Below, in pieces: positions 1 through 12,180 of a DNA stretch of 64,000 nt. Below the pieces are notes generated by a model, which was given only the letters and a program-made list of their open reading frames with translations, was not told where the DNA came from and did not search any database. The position numbers and the translations under genes were made by a program. Positions within the stretch are counted from its first letter, which is position 1. The number at the start of each line of letters is the position of its first letter. The stretch comes from Amphiduros pacificus (lineage: Eukaryota; Annelida; Polychaeta; Phyllodocida; Hesionidae), in contig OX439006.1 of NCBI GenBank assembly GCA_949316495.1, positions 49,145,939-49,209,938 of the forward strand, given 5' to 3'.

Positions 1-1378
1 TCCACCCAGTGTCAGACCCACATCCACCCAGTGTCAGGCCCACATCCACCCAGTGTCAGACCCACATCCACCCAGTGTCAGGTCCACATCCACCCAGTGT
101 CAGGCCACATCCACCTAGTGTCAGGCCCACATCCACCCAGTGTCAGGCCCACATCCACCCAGTGTCAGGCCCACATCCATCCAGTGTCAGGCTCACATCC
201 ACCCCGTGTCAGGCCCACATCCACCCAGTGTCAGGCCTACATCCACCCAGTGTCAGGCCCACATCCACCCAGTGTCAGGTCCACATCCACCCAGTGTCAG
301 GATCACATCCACCCAGTGTCAGGCCCACATCCACCCAGTGTCAGGCCCACATCCACCCAGTGTCAGGTCCACATCCACCCAGTGTCAGGATCACATCCAC
401 CCAGTGTCAGGCCCACATCCACCCAGTGTCAGGCCCACATCCACCCAGTGTCAGGTCCACATCCACCCAGTGTCAGGTCCACATCCACCCAGTGTCAGGA
501 TCACATCCACCCAGTGTCAGGTCCACATCCACCCAGTGTCAGACCCACATCCACCCAGTGTCAGGTCCACATCCACCCAGTGTAAAGTCCACATCCACCC
601 AGTGTCAGGCCACATCCACCCAGTGTCAGGTCCACATCCACCCAGTGTCAGGCCCACATCCACCCAGTGTCAGGCTCACATCCACCCCGTGTCAGGCCCA
701 CATCCACCCAGTGTCAGGCCTACATCCACCCAGTGTCAGGCCCACATCCACCCAGTGTCAGGTCCACATCCACCCAGTGTCAGGATCACATCCACCCAGT
801 GTCAGGCCCACATCCACCCAGTGTCAGGCCCACATCCACCCAGTGTCAGGCCCACATCCACCCAGTGTCAGGCCCACATCCACCCAGTGTCAGGCTCACA
901 TCCACCCCGTGTCAGGCCCACATCCACCCAGTGTCAGGCCTACATCCACCCAGTGTCAGGCCCACATCCACCCAGTGTCAGGGCCACATCCACCCAGTGT
1001 CAGGATCACATCCACCCAGTGTCAGGCCCACATCCACCCAGTGTCAGGCCCACATCCACCCAGTGTCAGGCCCACATCCACCCAGTGTCAGGTCCACATC
1101 CACCCAGTGTCAGGTCCACATCCACCCAGTGTCAGGCCACATCCACCTAGTGTCAGGCCCACATCCACCCAGTGTCAGGCCCACATCCACCCAGTGTCAG
1201 GTCCACATCCATCCAGTGTCAGGCCCACATCCACCCAGTGTCAGGATCACATCCGCCCAGTGTCAGGCCCACATCCACCCAGTGTCAGGCCCACATCCAT
1301 CCAGTGTCAGGTCCACATCCACCCAGTGTCAGGCCCACATCCACCCAGTGTCAGGTCCACATCCACCTAGTGTCAGGA
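1..1378. repeat. 22-bp minisatellite, about 62 copies
   Basis: Head-to-tail copies of a 22-bp unit around ACATCCACCCAGTGTCAGG, with the variable bases mostly just after CAGG (CC, TC, AT, CT). The array is cut by the left edge of the window. Because 22 is not a multiple of three and the unit has no plus-strand stop in any frame, long open frames of up to 453 codons arise. They encode a 22-residue periodic peptide and are artefacts of the repeat. A few copies lack one base, which shifts the open frame. Confidence 0.95.
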
Positions 1379-2399
1379 TCCCTTTAGACACCCCATCCCA
1401 CTCATCTCCTTGAATCTACATCCATCATTCTCTCAGATTACAGATGAATGCTTTCAAGGTTAATCAAGATTAGACGAGGACACAGCCTGGAGAGAATAGT
1501 GAGAAAATCCTGGCCAAATGCTCACTTTTAAAAGTTTTATTTCAAAAATATATTTGTATGTCACATATACCGGTAGTCATTTATTATAAATTCTCTTTTT
1601 TTCGAATGGAAATCTAATCATCACTGATTACGATAGTCAAGATGTGCTAATATTGAGCACAGAGCGAGTGATGTGCAGCGTGCCATCCAGGCCCCTTCAT
1701 TGTGATAATGTGGGAGTTATCCGGAGACAATACCGGCATAGGGTGTGACGCACTGGCGGGCTTTGTTCTCCTCCTCACATGCCGATACACGCTCAACACA
1801 CCACTATCACGCCTCTGAGGGTAACCCAAATATTCCAAACATTCCAATTTAACAGTCTAAAAAAATATGTTTCAATATTTCTATGCAAGTCTTATTTCAC
1901 CATATATTTATAGAATTGCACCCATTTACTGTTACTAATTTTCATTTTGAATTAATCTGCTATGATTGGTGAAATAAATAGTATTTTTTACACCTAATTT
2001 TTGTTTATCTCAATATGTTCTCAATCTAATTCGTATGGTTTGTGAACAACTCCAGACTTTGTAAAGCTCCACAATGCTTTGAGCTCAGAGCTACTGCCAA
2101 TAAAAACAGCATTCAGCAAATTACACTTGACATTTCATTTTGACTTGATGTTTCATTTAAAATTTTATTTGCAAATTAAAGTTTCTCGATGATTCAAAAT
2201 TGAAGACATCTATAAAATGAGTATAGTCTACCAACTAACTTGATCAGATTGTATTTTGCTAAAACTTTTTGTTACTAGTTATTTTCTTTTTACCTTATAT
2301 GCACTAAAAACATTCATCAGTTAGCAGGAGCTCCACGCATATTCAGAATTTCTTACATCACTAACTGATACTGTTATTTATGGTTCATTGTCTTCTCTG
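1379..2399. other. No recognised gene
   Basis: Unique AT-rich sequence with a slightly GC-richer stretch at about 1650-1830. Open frames are short, start without context and match nothing I recognise. Confidence 0.6.
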
Positions 2400-2926
2400 T
2401 TATAAGAGGCCAGGGCCCGTTTGAACTGTTCTCTAACATTGGTGCCCCATTAATGCTGTTTGATCACTTCATTTAATAACTGTATGGAAATCATATATGG
2501 TGGTATCTGTGCCAACTGTCTATATATTCAAAGGAACATGAGTGACACCTGGTGTCCTCTTTGCCAGTTGTCTGAACATGAATACATACATTCTTATACA
2601 ATGGCAGCAATGACAAATGGCATTATCCTGTAAGCTGCCTGCACATTACTGATTTCCCTGGCAGCTGCCTAAATATTTATTTATATTACAGACACTTGCT
2701 ATGATCTGAGTAAAACTGAATGATTTCATTGGACGCTGCCTTTATCATATTGAAGACATGAGAAATGTTTCTTATTTTATTTTCCTGCCATTTGTCTCAA
2801 TCATATATATTCATGCTGATATTAGTATTGTCTGGTATTCCTCTATTGTCTAATGTATATTTTTACATGATGACACTTTGTCATGTCCCTGCTGTCAATA
2901 CATGTATATTGCATATGTATCTGTAC
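2400..2926. repeat. Degenerate flank of the 56-bp array
   Basis: Diverged echoes of the neighbouring 56-bp unit recur here: a 'ctgtctatatattca' block, 'gtgacacct', and 'agctgcct' or 'agttgtct' at about one-unit spacing. This looks like an old, no longer homogenised edge of the array. The period is irregular, so the boundaries are approximate. Confidence 0.5.
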
Positions 2927-5435
2927 AACAGTCCATATATTCATAATAACCCTGGTGATACTTAATGTCCCTATATATTGACAGCTGTCTATATATTCAT
3001 AATAACCCTGGTGATACCAAATGTCCCTATATATTGACAGCTGTCTATATATTCATAATAACCCTGGTGACACCTAATGTGCCTATACAGTGACAGCTGT
3101 CTATATATTCATAATAACCCAGTGACACCTAATGTGCCTATACAGTGACAGCTGTCTATATATTCATAATAACCCTGGTGACACCTAATGTGCCTATATA
3201 GTGACAGCTGTCTATATATTCATAATAACCCTGGTGACACCAAATGTGCCTATATATTGACAGCTGTCTATATATTCATAATAACCCTGGTGACAACTAA
3301 TGTGCCTATATAGTGACAGCTGTCTATATATTCATAATAACCCAGTGACACCTAATGTGCCTATATAGTGACAGCTGTCTATATATTCATAATAACCCTG
3401 GTGACACCTAATGTGCCTATATAGTGACAGCTGTCTATATATTCATAATAACCCAGGTGATACCTAATGTGCCTATATAGTGACAGCTGTCTATATATTC
3501 ATAATAACCCTGGTGACACCTAATGTGCCTATATAGTGACAGCTGTCTATATATTCATAATAACCCTGGTGACACCTAATGTGCCTATATATTGACAGCT
3601 GTCTATATATTCATAATAACCCTGGTGACACCTAATGTGCCTATATATTGACAGCTGTCTATATATTCATAATAACCCTGGTGACACCTAATGTGCCTAT
3701 ATATTGACAGCTGTCTATATATTCATAATAACCCTGGTGATACCTAATGTGCCTATATATTGACAGCTGTCTATATATTCATAATAACCCTGGTGACACC
3801 TAATGTGCCTATATAGTGACAGCTGTCTATATATTCATAATAACCCTGGTGACACCTAATGTGTCTATATAGTGACAGCTGTTTATATATTTATAATAAC
3901 CCAGGTGATACCTAATGTGCCTATATAGTGACAGCTGTCTATATATTCATAATAACCCTGGTGACACCTAATGTGCCTATATAGTGACAGCTGTCTATAT
4001 ATTCATAATAACCCAGTGACACCTAATGTGTCTATATAGTGACAGCTGTTTATATATTTATAATAACCCAGGTGATACCTAATGTGCCTATATAGTGACA
4101 GCTGTCTATATATTCATAATAATCCAGGTGATACCTAATGTGCCTATATAGTGACAGCTGTCTATATATTCATAATAACCCTGGTGACACCTAATGTGCC
4201 TATATATTGACAGCTGTCTATATATTCATAATAACCCTGGTGATACCTAATGTGCCTATATATTGACAGCTGTCTATATATTCATAATAACCCTGGTGAC
4301 ACCTAATGTGCCTATATAGTGACAGCTGTCTATATATTCATAATAACCCTGGTGACACCTAATGTGTCTATATAGTGACAGCTGTTTATATATTTATAAT
4401 AACCCAGGTGATACCTAATGTGCCTATATAGTGACAGCTGTCTATATATTCATAATAACCCTGGTGACACCTAATGTGCCTATATAGTGACAGCTGTCTA
4501 TATATTCATAATAACCCAGTGACACCTAATGTGTCTATATAGTGACAGCTGTTTATATATTTATAATAACCCAGGTGATACCTAATGTGCCTATATAGTG
4601 ACAGCTGTCTATATATTCATAATAACCCTGGTGACACCTAATGTGTCTATATAGTGACAGCTGTTTATATATTTATAATAACCCAGGTGATACCTAATGT
4701 GCCTATATAGTGACAGCTGTCTATATATTCATAATAACCCTGGTGACACCTAATGTGCCTATATAGTGACAGCTGTCTATATATTCATAATAACCCAGTG
4801 ACACCTAATGTGTCTATATAGTGACAGCTGTTTATATATTTATAATAACCCAGGTGATACCTAATGTGCCTATATAGTGACAGCTGTCTATATATTCATA
4901 ATAACCCAGGTGATACCTAATGTGCCTATATAGTGACAGCTGTCTATATATTCATAATAACCCTGGTGATACCTAATGTGCCTATATAGTGACAGCTGTC
5001 TATATATTCATAATAACCCAGTGACACCTAATGTGCCTATATATTGACAGCTGTCTATATATTCATAATAACCCAGGTGATACCTAATGTGCCTATATAG
5101 TGACAGCTGTCTATATATTCATAATAATCCAGGTGATACCTAATGTGTCTATATAGTGACAGCTGTTTATATATTTATAATAACCCAGGTGACACCTAAT
5201 GTGCCTATATATTGACAGCTATCTATATATTCATAATAACCCAGGTGACACCTAATGTGCCTATATAGTGACAGCTGTCTATATATTCATGATAACCCTG
5301 GTGACACCAAATGTGTCTATATAGTGACAGCTGTTTATATATTTATAATAACCCTGGTGACACCTAATAATTTGACTATATATTAACAGTTGTCTACATA
5401 TTCATAACATTCTGGGTGACACCTAATAATTTGCA
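2927..5435. repeat. 56-bp satellite with higher-order variants, about 44 copies
   Basis: Tandem 56-bp unit built from TATATATTCATAATAACCC, a (TGG/AGG)TGACACCTAATGTG segment and CTATATAGTGACAGCTG. Three recurrent variants are interleaved: a standard unit, a unit with CCCAGTGACACC (2 bp shorter), and a TTTATATATTTATAATAA unit always preceded by TGTCTATATAG. The variants recur in the same order, for example around 3860-4090, 4350-4580, 4640-4700 and 4800-4870, so blocks of several units were copied together. The last two or three units near 5370-5435 are diverged. Confidence 0.93.
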
Positions 5436-5439
5436 TGTT

Positions 5440-5545
5440 TTGAGTTATCTACATATTGAGAATGATCTGAGTGACCTTGGTCATTCCCTGCTTTGAGTTA
5501 TCTACGTATTGAGAATGATCTGAGTGACCTTGGTCATTCCCTGCT
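5440..5545. repeat. 53-bp direct duplication
   Basis: Two nearly identical 53-bp copies beginning TTGAGTTATCTAC and containing GAATGATCTGAGTGACC. They differ at one position, ACA versus ACG. They abut the degenerate end of the 56-bp array and may be its far-diverged relatives. Confidence 0.85.
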
Positions 5546-6076
5546 GCCCGTATACGATCACCATAACCTGGTAGCAAGGAGTCGCCACCTGGGCTGCCTC
5601 CTTTTTACGATCTTCACGACGACTTTGATGCAAAGCAGCTACAGCACTGGCAACCTGTGTGCATTAAGTGTTTATTTGCGCCTGTCTTTACTTCCCCTTT
5701 AAGCTGTCATCTTTACTGAGTGGATTACAAGACAAGATAAGATGAAAGGCGAGACTCCCCAGAACGGACTTCATCCCTATTGCATCACCATCTCTATTCA
5801 ACAACGGACAGGACAAATACAAAAGTGTGAACCAACCTGTTAATTAGCGACGGTCAATACTCCGATAGGTAACCAGTCCAAATTGCTTGTGTAATGTTAG
5901 GCGTGCACGCGAGGTGCCCGTCAGGTTCAGCAGGTGTGAGGCGATACTCCAGGATATAGAGAAGAGGACAGGAATGCTGGGAGCCTCGACGGTGACGGGG
6001 AGCGCATGAACGCACGCGTGCACGTACCCTGCTGGAGTGGCACGGTGGCTAGACGGCCATGCACGATGCCATTAGT

Positions 6077-6084
6077 ATGCAAAT
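6077..6084 (+). promoter_or_regulatory. Octamer (POU/Oct) motif
   Basis: ATGCAAAT, an exact POU-domain octamer, preceded by ATTAGT. Eight bases occur by chance fairly often, so the support comes from its place in a GC-richer island near an X-box. Confidence 0.35.
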
Positions 6085-6145
6085 CCCTACCTCCCCCTTG
6101 TGCCACGGCTCTGATGGAATACGCTGCGCTCCGTGAGTTATGGTT

Positions 6146-6159
6146 GTTGCCATGGCAAC
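6146..6159. promoter_or_regulatory. Palindromic RFX X-box motif
   Basis: GTTGCCATGGCAAC is a 14-bp perfect palindrome and an ideal match to the X-box bound by RFX factors, which control ciliary genes among others. No gene start is recognised within several kb, so any target is unknown. Confidence 0.5.
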
Positions 6160-6260
6160 TAATATTTGAGAGCCGTTAATAATGACTTTTCAGTTCAATA
6201 TTAAGGGACATCATCAGTCACAGGATGATTTCCATTTGCGACATCTCAACATCCCACTTT

Positions 6261-7792
6261 TGGTCAGATGCAGGAGACACTATAGAAATTCTATGTGGAC
6301 AAGGGTTAAAATTACCTCTGGTTGCCTCGGGAGGATACTCAGTGAAAATGATGAGTAAAACATGGGAAAATCACCCAGGCAAATGGGATGCATGGGAAAA
6401 TGAGATATTGTGCGGGGGTTTTGTGTTCAGTTATGTATGGAGAGATTAGGGAGGAAAAATGGTTAGGGATTAGAGGGACAGATCATCCGCTAATGGATCA
6501 ACATGCATCAAATTGAAGATAAACAACGCATTGTTTTGACTTATATTGTTACAAGCTGGAAAGTGATTAATCATCAAATTTAGACCAAGTTTTTATGTAT
6601 TTTTAAATCAATGGTGACTTGAGTAATATTTCCACATCAAACTAGTAACAGCTCCCAAAATCAACACATTCTGTAGAAATTTTCATGACAACAATTTCTT
6701 TTACAGAGAGAGACAAAACTGTACAATTTTTTTTCATGCAAAACTCTCAAATAAAACAAAATTTCAAAAACTTTAATATATTTAAATTTGCAATTTATGT
6801 TAAGAATCTGTGTTCTTGTATTGCGTCTGGTCGGTGATAATGGATGATGAGATGATGAGACGTGTTATCTTGTCTGCCCATTGTCTATCATCTTCCACAC
6901 CACTCTCCCTTTATGCCTATTATCCCTACACTAAGTTAGGCCACGTCATGAACTTTGTTTCTTGTGACAGCCTTCATATAATTGAGGATAATTAAGGATT
7001 AAGTAAAGTTATCAAAAGAATGCTTTCTACACAAATAATGATTTATTATCAAACTAGAAAAGAGATTTTATTCATCAAAATTATATTTTCTGACAAAATG
7101 ATATTACAGCATTCAAATTCTTCTTTAGATTTTAAACTGTAAAAGAGGCTGAATCTTCTGTGTTCATTTACCTCATGAATTTTGTTTCCCATTTAGGAAT
7201 AGATAAATCTTTCATTATCTGATCATTAGGACAAAGAGCTGATTATTTGCTTCTCGTCATCTGCAGCTCAGAATGACCAATGACATCCAGTAATCTGCCT
7301 GGCCAGTGAGTGACCATTAAGATGACCACTACGCCAGTCTCTCACTGACCACTCTCATTTCATTTTCCAGTCATTCTCTCATAACACATTCAAGCAACTT
7401 CAGAAAAGAAATGAAAAAATCTCAATGTTTAAAACACCTCCCATTGTAAGTCCTCCAGCATAATGATTCAGGGTCAATTCTCCTTTGAAATAGGAAATGT
7501 TTTATGCAGAGGTAGTTTTATCTATTTTTTTTTTCTGTCACACAAAAAGGTATACTTTATTGTCAGGCAAAATCAAGATACTGATAAATTATGGAATAAA
7601 ACAATGAAATATCTCAATATATTTATACATTTCATGATATCTCCATTTTTAATATATGACAATCAAATTAAAAATGGAATGATTTTTAAAAATTAAATGA
7701 CATATTTTCAATGGAATGAATATTTAATAACTTGGGAGGGAATGTCTAGTTTCATAGCTTTTTAACATCAGCCATAGTTATATTTTCATCCA
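6261..7792. other. No recognised gene
   Basis: AT-rich unique sequence. Short open frames here show no family resemblance, splice context or repeat structure that I can support. Confidence 0.6.
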
Positions 7793-7938
7793 ATGCTAAC
7801 CTGTCCTCCCCTTCATATGACATGCTAACCTGTCCTCCCCTTCATATGACATGCTAACCTGTCCTCCCCTTCATATGACATGCTAACCTGTCCTCCCCTT
7901 CATATGACATGCTAACCTGTCCTCCCCTTCATATGACA
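7793..7938. repeat. 29-bp minisatellite, 5 copies
   Basis: Five essentially identical 29-bp units, ATGCTAACCTGTCCTCCCC followed by TTCATATGAC. The near-perfect identity suggests a recent expansion. Confidence 0.93.
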
Positions 7939-9589
7939 TACCGGTATATGATTAGGAATAAATTCATCTGTAGCATTTAATTCATCGTTTGAGGTGCAAT
8001 ATAGCATTTGATGTATATAAATTTAATGCTATATCTACAAAGTCACGTGATGATCCTTTCAGCTCATAACCAAATAACTATTGCCAGATTTCTCTAGTAT
8101 AGATAGAACAATTCAAGGTCTTCACAAAAGGAGGATATTAATTAATTCATCATATTATTTGACAAACTGAGGGAAAATAAAAAAACCTTTCTAGACGTGA
8201 CCACATTGTCATTCATGTCCACGAAAGATAAGATCAGAAATGCCGATGCATGCTCAGCGCCACCTGCTGGGAGTTCCTGGCAGGACCCTCGGGGATCTAG
8301 GGCAGGATGCACTGGGCGAGCTTGCCATGGTTGATTTGCTCATGTCTCCGCCTGAGCGAGCTTGCAGTTTGTCTAATATGTGAACCCCACAGATGTTCCC
8401 CTGCACGTCTTATCAGTTGCAGCCATACCTGTATTGGGTCACGAAAATATGTGAGTCATGTGAAGTATATTGCATGACCACATTGAGTCATGTTTGGGTT
8501 AAGCATGATAAGCAGGGAAGTCACTTGATGACTGGAAATAACATAAAAATGGGTCACATTTATGTGTGACCAAATAGATGTTTGACCCTGACTGTTTATG
8601 GTGTTCTTCTAAATATACAGACCAAAAGGTCTAATTCATCAAGTGCTTCCTGATCTGATTAATACAAAACAAGACAAAGAAATAAATATGCTATATCAGA
8701 TTAACACAACTGACATACAAAGCAGGACTGTTTCCACGGTCCAAATATTTTTCTAAGATTGATTTTTTCTAACATATGTGGATTTGAAAATACTTATATG
8801 TGGTATTTTTCTAAGATTGATTATTTTTAACATATGTGGTTTTGATATAATAATGTAAAAACTATACTATCTATATTCCCTATTTTACGTTCACTATGTC
8901 AGCTCAACATGCCATATGGTCTAGTTCAGGTAAAGCATTGCAATGTGAGGCACAAGACATGAGGTCTGTATTGGCAAAATCACAGTTAGTCCTCAAATCA
9001 TTTGTGACCAAGCACATCATTTAAATCCACATAAAAATATCAAATATTTGTCAAATAAGAAAAAATATCTGGTCTTAACAAAACTATGTCTCGGTTCTTT
9101 CTGGGTTCAATTCTAGAGTGTCACAGGAAAGTTGTCATTGTCAATGCAAAACATGAAAATATTCCTTCAACTCCACTATTATTACGTCATAAGAAAAGGT
9201 ATTTTCAATATCAACTCGAATAGCAAAAACAGATTTGTACTTTAAGCCCATTGTCAATTAGAGTTTTATGCGTTGTTCCATCAGCATGTATTCGTGTGTC
9301 ATATCTGATGAAATGCGTACATAAAGTTGAAACAAGATTTAAAATAGCTGATCATTTATCACAATGGCTTCTTGTTATTCAAGAATTTTTTTTTGGTATT
9401 TAATATCTCATGTAATTGGATAATTAAAAACAGACCCAGATAAATTTCATTTTTGATTACAAAAATAGAAATAAATTACAAGTTAAAATATGCTACTCAT
9501 GAACTGAAGGTGCTAATTTAATCTATTCCATAATTTCCCTATCATAGACCTTTAAATTGATCCAAGATAAATCGTAAGAAAGAAATGTT
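7939..9589. other. No recognised gene; GC-richer patch at 8190-8450
   Basis: Mostly AT-rich. A less AT-rich patch at about 8190-8450 contains a CTCF-like motif. At 8760-8840 a short imperfect duplication around TTTTTCTAAGATTGATT and ACATATGTGG is visible. I see no coding exon. Confidence 0.55.
8257..8270 (-). promoter_or_regulatory. CTCF-like motif
   Basis: The minus strand reads CCAGCAGGTGGCGC, matching the bilaterian CTCF core CCASYAGRKGGCRS at every position. Binding is unproven. Confidence 0.45.
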
Positions 9590-9920
9590 TCGTACTTTTA
9601 AAGAAAAGCTTTGATACCGACATTCCGTGGACCAATGATGACTAACCAGGCCTGCTGAGTGGCATTTATCTCCGATCAGTGATCAGGTATTAGATTGAGT
9701 CGGAGGCCCCCCACGGTCCAGCAACCCCAGGTTACAATGCCACACTGTTAATTGGCCATGTTCTAATTTGTGTTTCATTTAACTTTACCAGGGTATCGTG
9801 CCAGTTGACACTGGTCCCCGACCGATCAGCTGACAGCTCTGCCTCATCAACGTCAACCAAACAATGCTCATCGCACCTTTCTGTCTGACAAGAGTGGCAG
9901 GATAACAAAGTGTTTTACAC
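9590..9920. promoter_or_regulatory. GC-richer island, possible regulatory element
   Basis: Complex, less AT-rich sequence with no extended reading frame, lying between AT-rich flanks and ending at a run of G (9927-9936). It includes homeodomain-type TTAATTGG near 9749. It resembles the other islands in this half of the window. A regulatory role is inferred from composition only. Confidence 0.25.
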
Positions 9921-12056
9921 CTTGGTGGGGGGGGGGTTGATGTGGAGAATTTACTGGCATTATGAAGATGGCCAGAGGATGCGTGCCATTTTGTCTCAGC
10001 TTTCCTTATTCCTGCAAGTCATTTTACACCTATCAAAAGAAATGCGATGATGGCTACTTTTGTTTCCTGGCTACTTTTGTTTCCTGGCTATTTTTATTTC
10101 CTGGCCAGCTATATTAAAAGTTGACATGTTTTTTATTGTAAGAATTCCAACATTTAATGTGAAATATGGGAAACAAAGAAAAGTAAATGATGTTCTCTTA
10201 GGAATAGTTATTTCTAGAATTTTAGTAATTTAAAAGTTAGAAGCTAAATTTAAATTGTGAATAAATACACATATCAGTGAATATTCTTCAGTGCCTGTTT
10301 CTCAGCAAAATGTATGGCCCTGCCAAATCAGACAAAAGTTTAACAGTTATGACAAAAAAACTATGGAATTAAATTGATTTTGTATGGAATGCAGAATTGT
10401 TTAATTAACTCTTAAACATTTAGCAAATTTTACTCTCCCCTGATGGACAGATGTAATTTTAGCTCTCATTATTTATTTGATGTGGTGACATTTTGATATA
10501 TATATAGAGAGAGAGAATTTTCTTTACTACATCCTGGCAAATGCATTTCAGAATTACACTCAAAGACATTTGTTAGTTTACCAGTAGGTGCTGATTTGAA
10601 AACACACAATATCTGCATCTTGAAATTCATGCTTTTTAAGCATTTAATGGAGCAAGAGAAGCATTATGTAAATATAACTGAAATTTGGAAGTGTTGATTG
10701 CAAAGATACTTTGTCTTGGGTAATTTATGACACAATAATGAAATAATGGCTTGTAACATGCGAGGAGTTTAGAACAGTCAAGAGTGCGGAACTTGCAAAT
10801 GAAACACTGACAGTTTCCGCACCATTGCTGGCAAAGATATTATTAATGGTCAAAATCAGACTTTCGTTAAAAGGATTTATTAAAATGAGTATTTGATATT
10901 CCTTTAAGACAACAAAATTACAATTAATAAGAACATTTATTATTCCGTGAAAGTGCATCTATCAAATTCACTATCCAAGTGTCAGGATATCATATCTTAT
11001 GTTGTGTAATATATTTCAAAAGTCCATCTAGATTTTCATCCTTCATTCAGCAAAAGGGGCACATCCATTTAAATATATTGGACTAAAGTTGAAAACAGTA
11101 ATCCCAAGACTGGTTGATACCCTGGTCAGGGCTCAATACTCTGCATTGCCCTGTTTTTGATCTCATTCAAAATTCCCTGAGTCAAAAATACTTGCCTTGC
11201 TCACAAAAATATCATCAAATCTGAATTGACCAAAATCAGGTCATAAATTGAAACCAGGTGTCTGACACATACATTGACCAATCAGTACTGCTGTCAGAAT
11301 AAAATAGAATCTATATCAGTTAGCATTTATTCCTCACTAATCAGTTCACAGACAGATTTTTCTGAATACTGATGACTTGCACTTTATAGCTTTGGTGGCA
11401 GGGACTGATATGATAAAAAAAGTCCTGCTATGGAGGGTAAGTGGGCCCCAAATATCTACACACTTCTGAGCTAAACCTTTGTTATTTAGGACGTTTACAG
11501 CCATTGATGCTGACATAATGAAGCAGTGAGGTGTCTTATATCATTGTGATGCACTGGATGTTCCAGATGTCAGATATTGTCAATGCCAAAGTGGTTTTGC
11601 ATACTTGACAACTCTGTGAAAGCTGTTGCATTTTTCTTGTCATTAACATATGGGAAAAAATCTGGGCCTCATGCAAAGTAGATGGAATTCATCTTCTGAA
11701 AATACAAAATTTCACCTGAGAATAGCGAAGAACTCAACCTGGTATAGATCCAGAAGATTTCAAATAACATCTCATAAATCTGTAAAGATTTTTATCTGAA
11801 AAGAACTTGTGAATGATATGACGCATGAAGTATATCAACTATGTATCCTAAACTGACTTGAGCAAATGGTAATTTTGGCCAATCATAACAGGTGTTACAT
11901 ATTGAATTTATTAGATTGATTCTCAATGGCTAATATTTGTCATGTTATTAAAAATGACAGCCTCCTTGACAACTCATTGATTGCTATTGGATTTTTTTCA
12001 GATATCATAGAAAAAATGGAAACAAATTCTGAGCCTAATGGAAAACAGATATAATT
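9921..12056. other. No recognised gene; minor repeats
   Basis: AT-rich DNA. It holds a 17-bp unit (GGCTACTTTTGTTTCCT) repeated three times at 10052-10102 and a TA/GA run near 10497-10516. A segment at about 11140-11255 shares recognisable sequence (for example CTGAGTCAAAA, AATCTGAATT and AGGTCATAAA in the same order) with 24990-25090, marking a dispersed repeat of unknown class. Confidence 0.5.
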
Positions 12057-12180
12057 GGTCCCCTGAAAATGCAACATCTTAACTACTAATAACTGAGAAC
12101 TATGACCAGTCAAAAAGATCAAAGTTGACAGACAGACAGAATATCCCCCTCACTGCAGAAGCATAGCTAAAAATGCATGA
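12057..12180. repeat. Dispersed repeat copy A
   Basis: Shares an ordered set of words with copies at about 46941-47099 and 60733-60893: a CCTGAAAATRCAA block, AGAACT, AGATCAAARTTGA or similar, GACAGACAGAAT, a C-rich patch, then GCAGAAGC and AGCTAAAAATG. The shared order over about 130-160 bp indicates one SINE- or MITE-like family with diverged, therefore old, copies. The ends are not defined. Confidence 0.55.

Larger units (their letters stand above)
5546..6260. promoter_or_regulatory. GC-richer island, possible regulatory element
   Basis: This stretch is much less AT-rich than its flanks, has no coding frame worth calling, and contains a perfect octamer (ATGCAAAT, 6077-6084) and a perfect palindromic RFX X-box (6146-6159). 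Complex non-repetitive sequence of this kind inside AT-rich DNA is typical of conserved non-coding elements, but conservation cannot be judged from a single sequence. Function as an enhancer is inference. Confidence 0.35.

Noticed and set aside
9-1413. Open frames of up to 453 codons with His/Pro/Ser repeats
   Set aside because: All three frames of the 22-bp array are open because the unit has no stop and its length is not a multiple of three. There is no non-repeat coding context.
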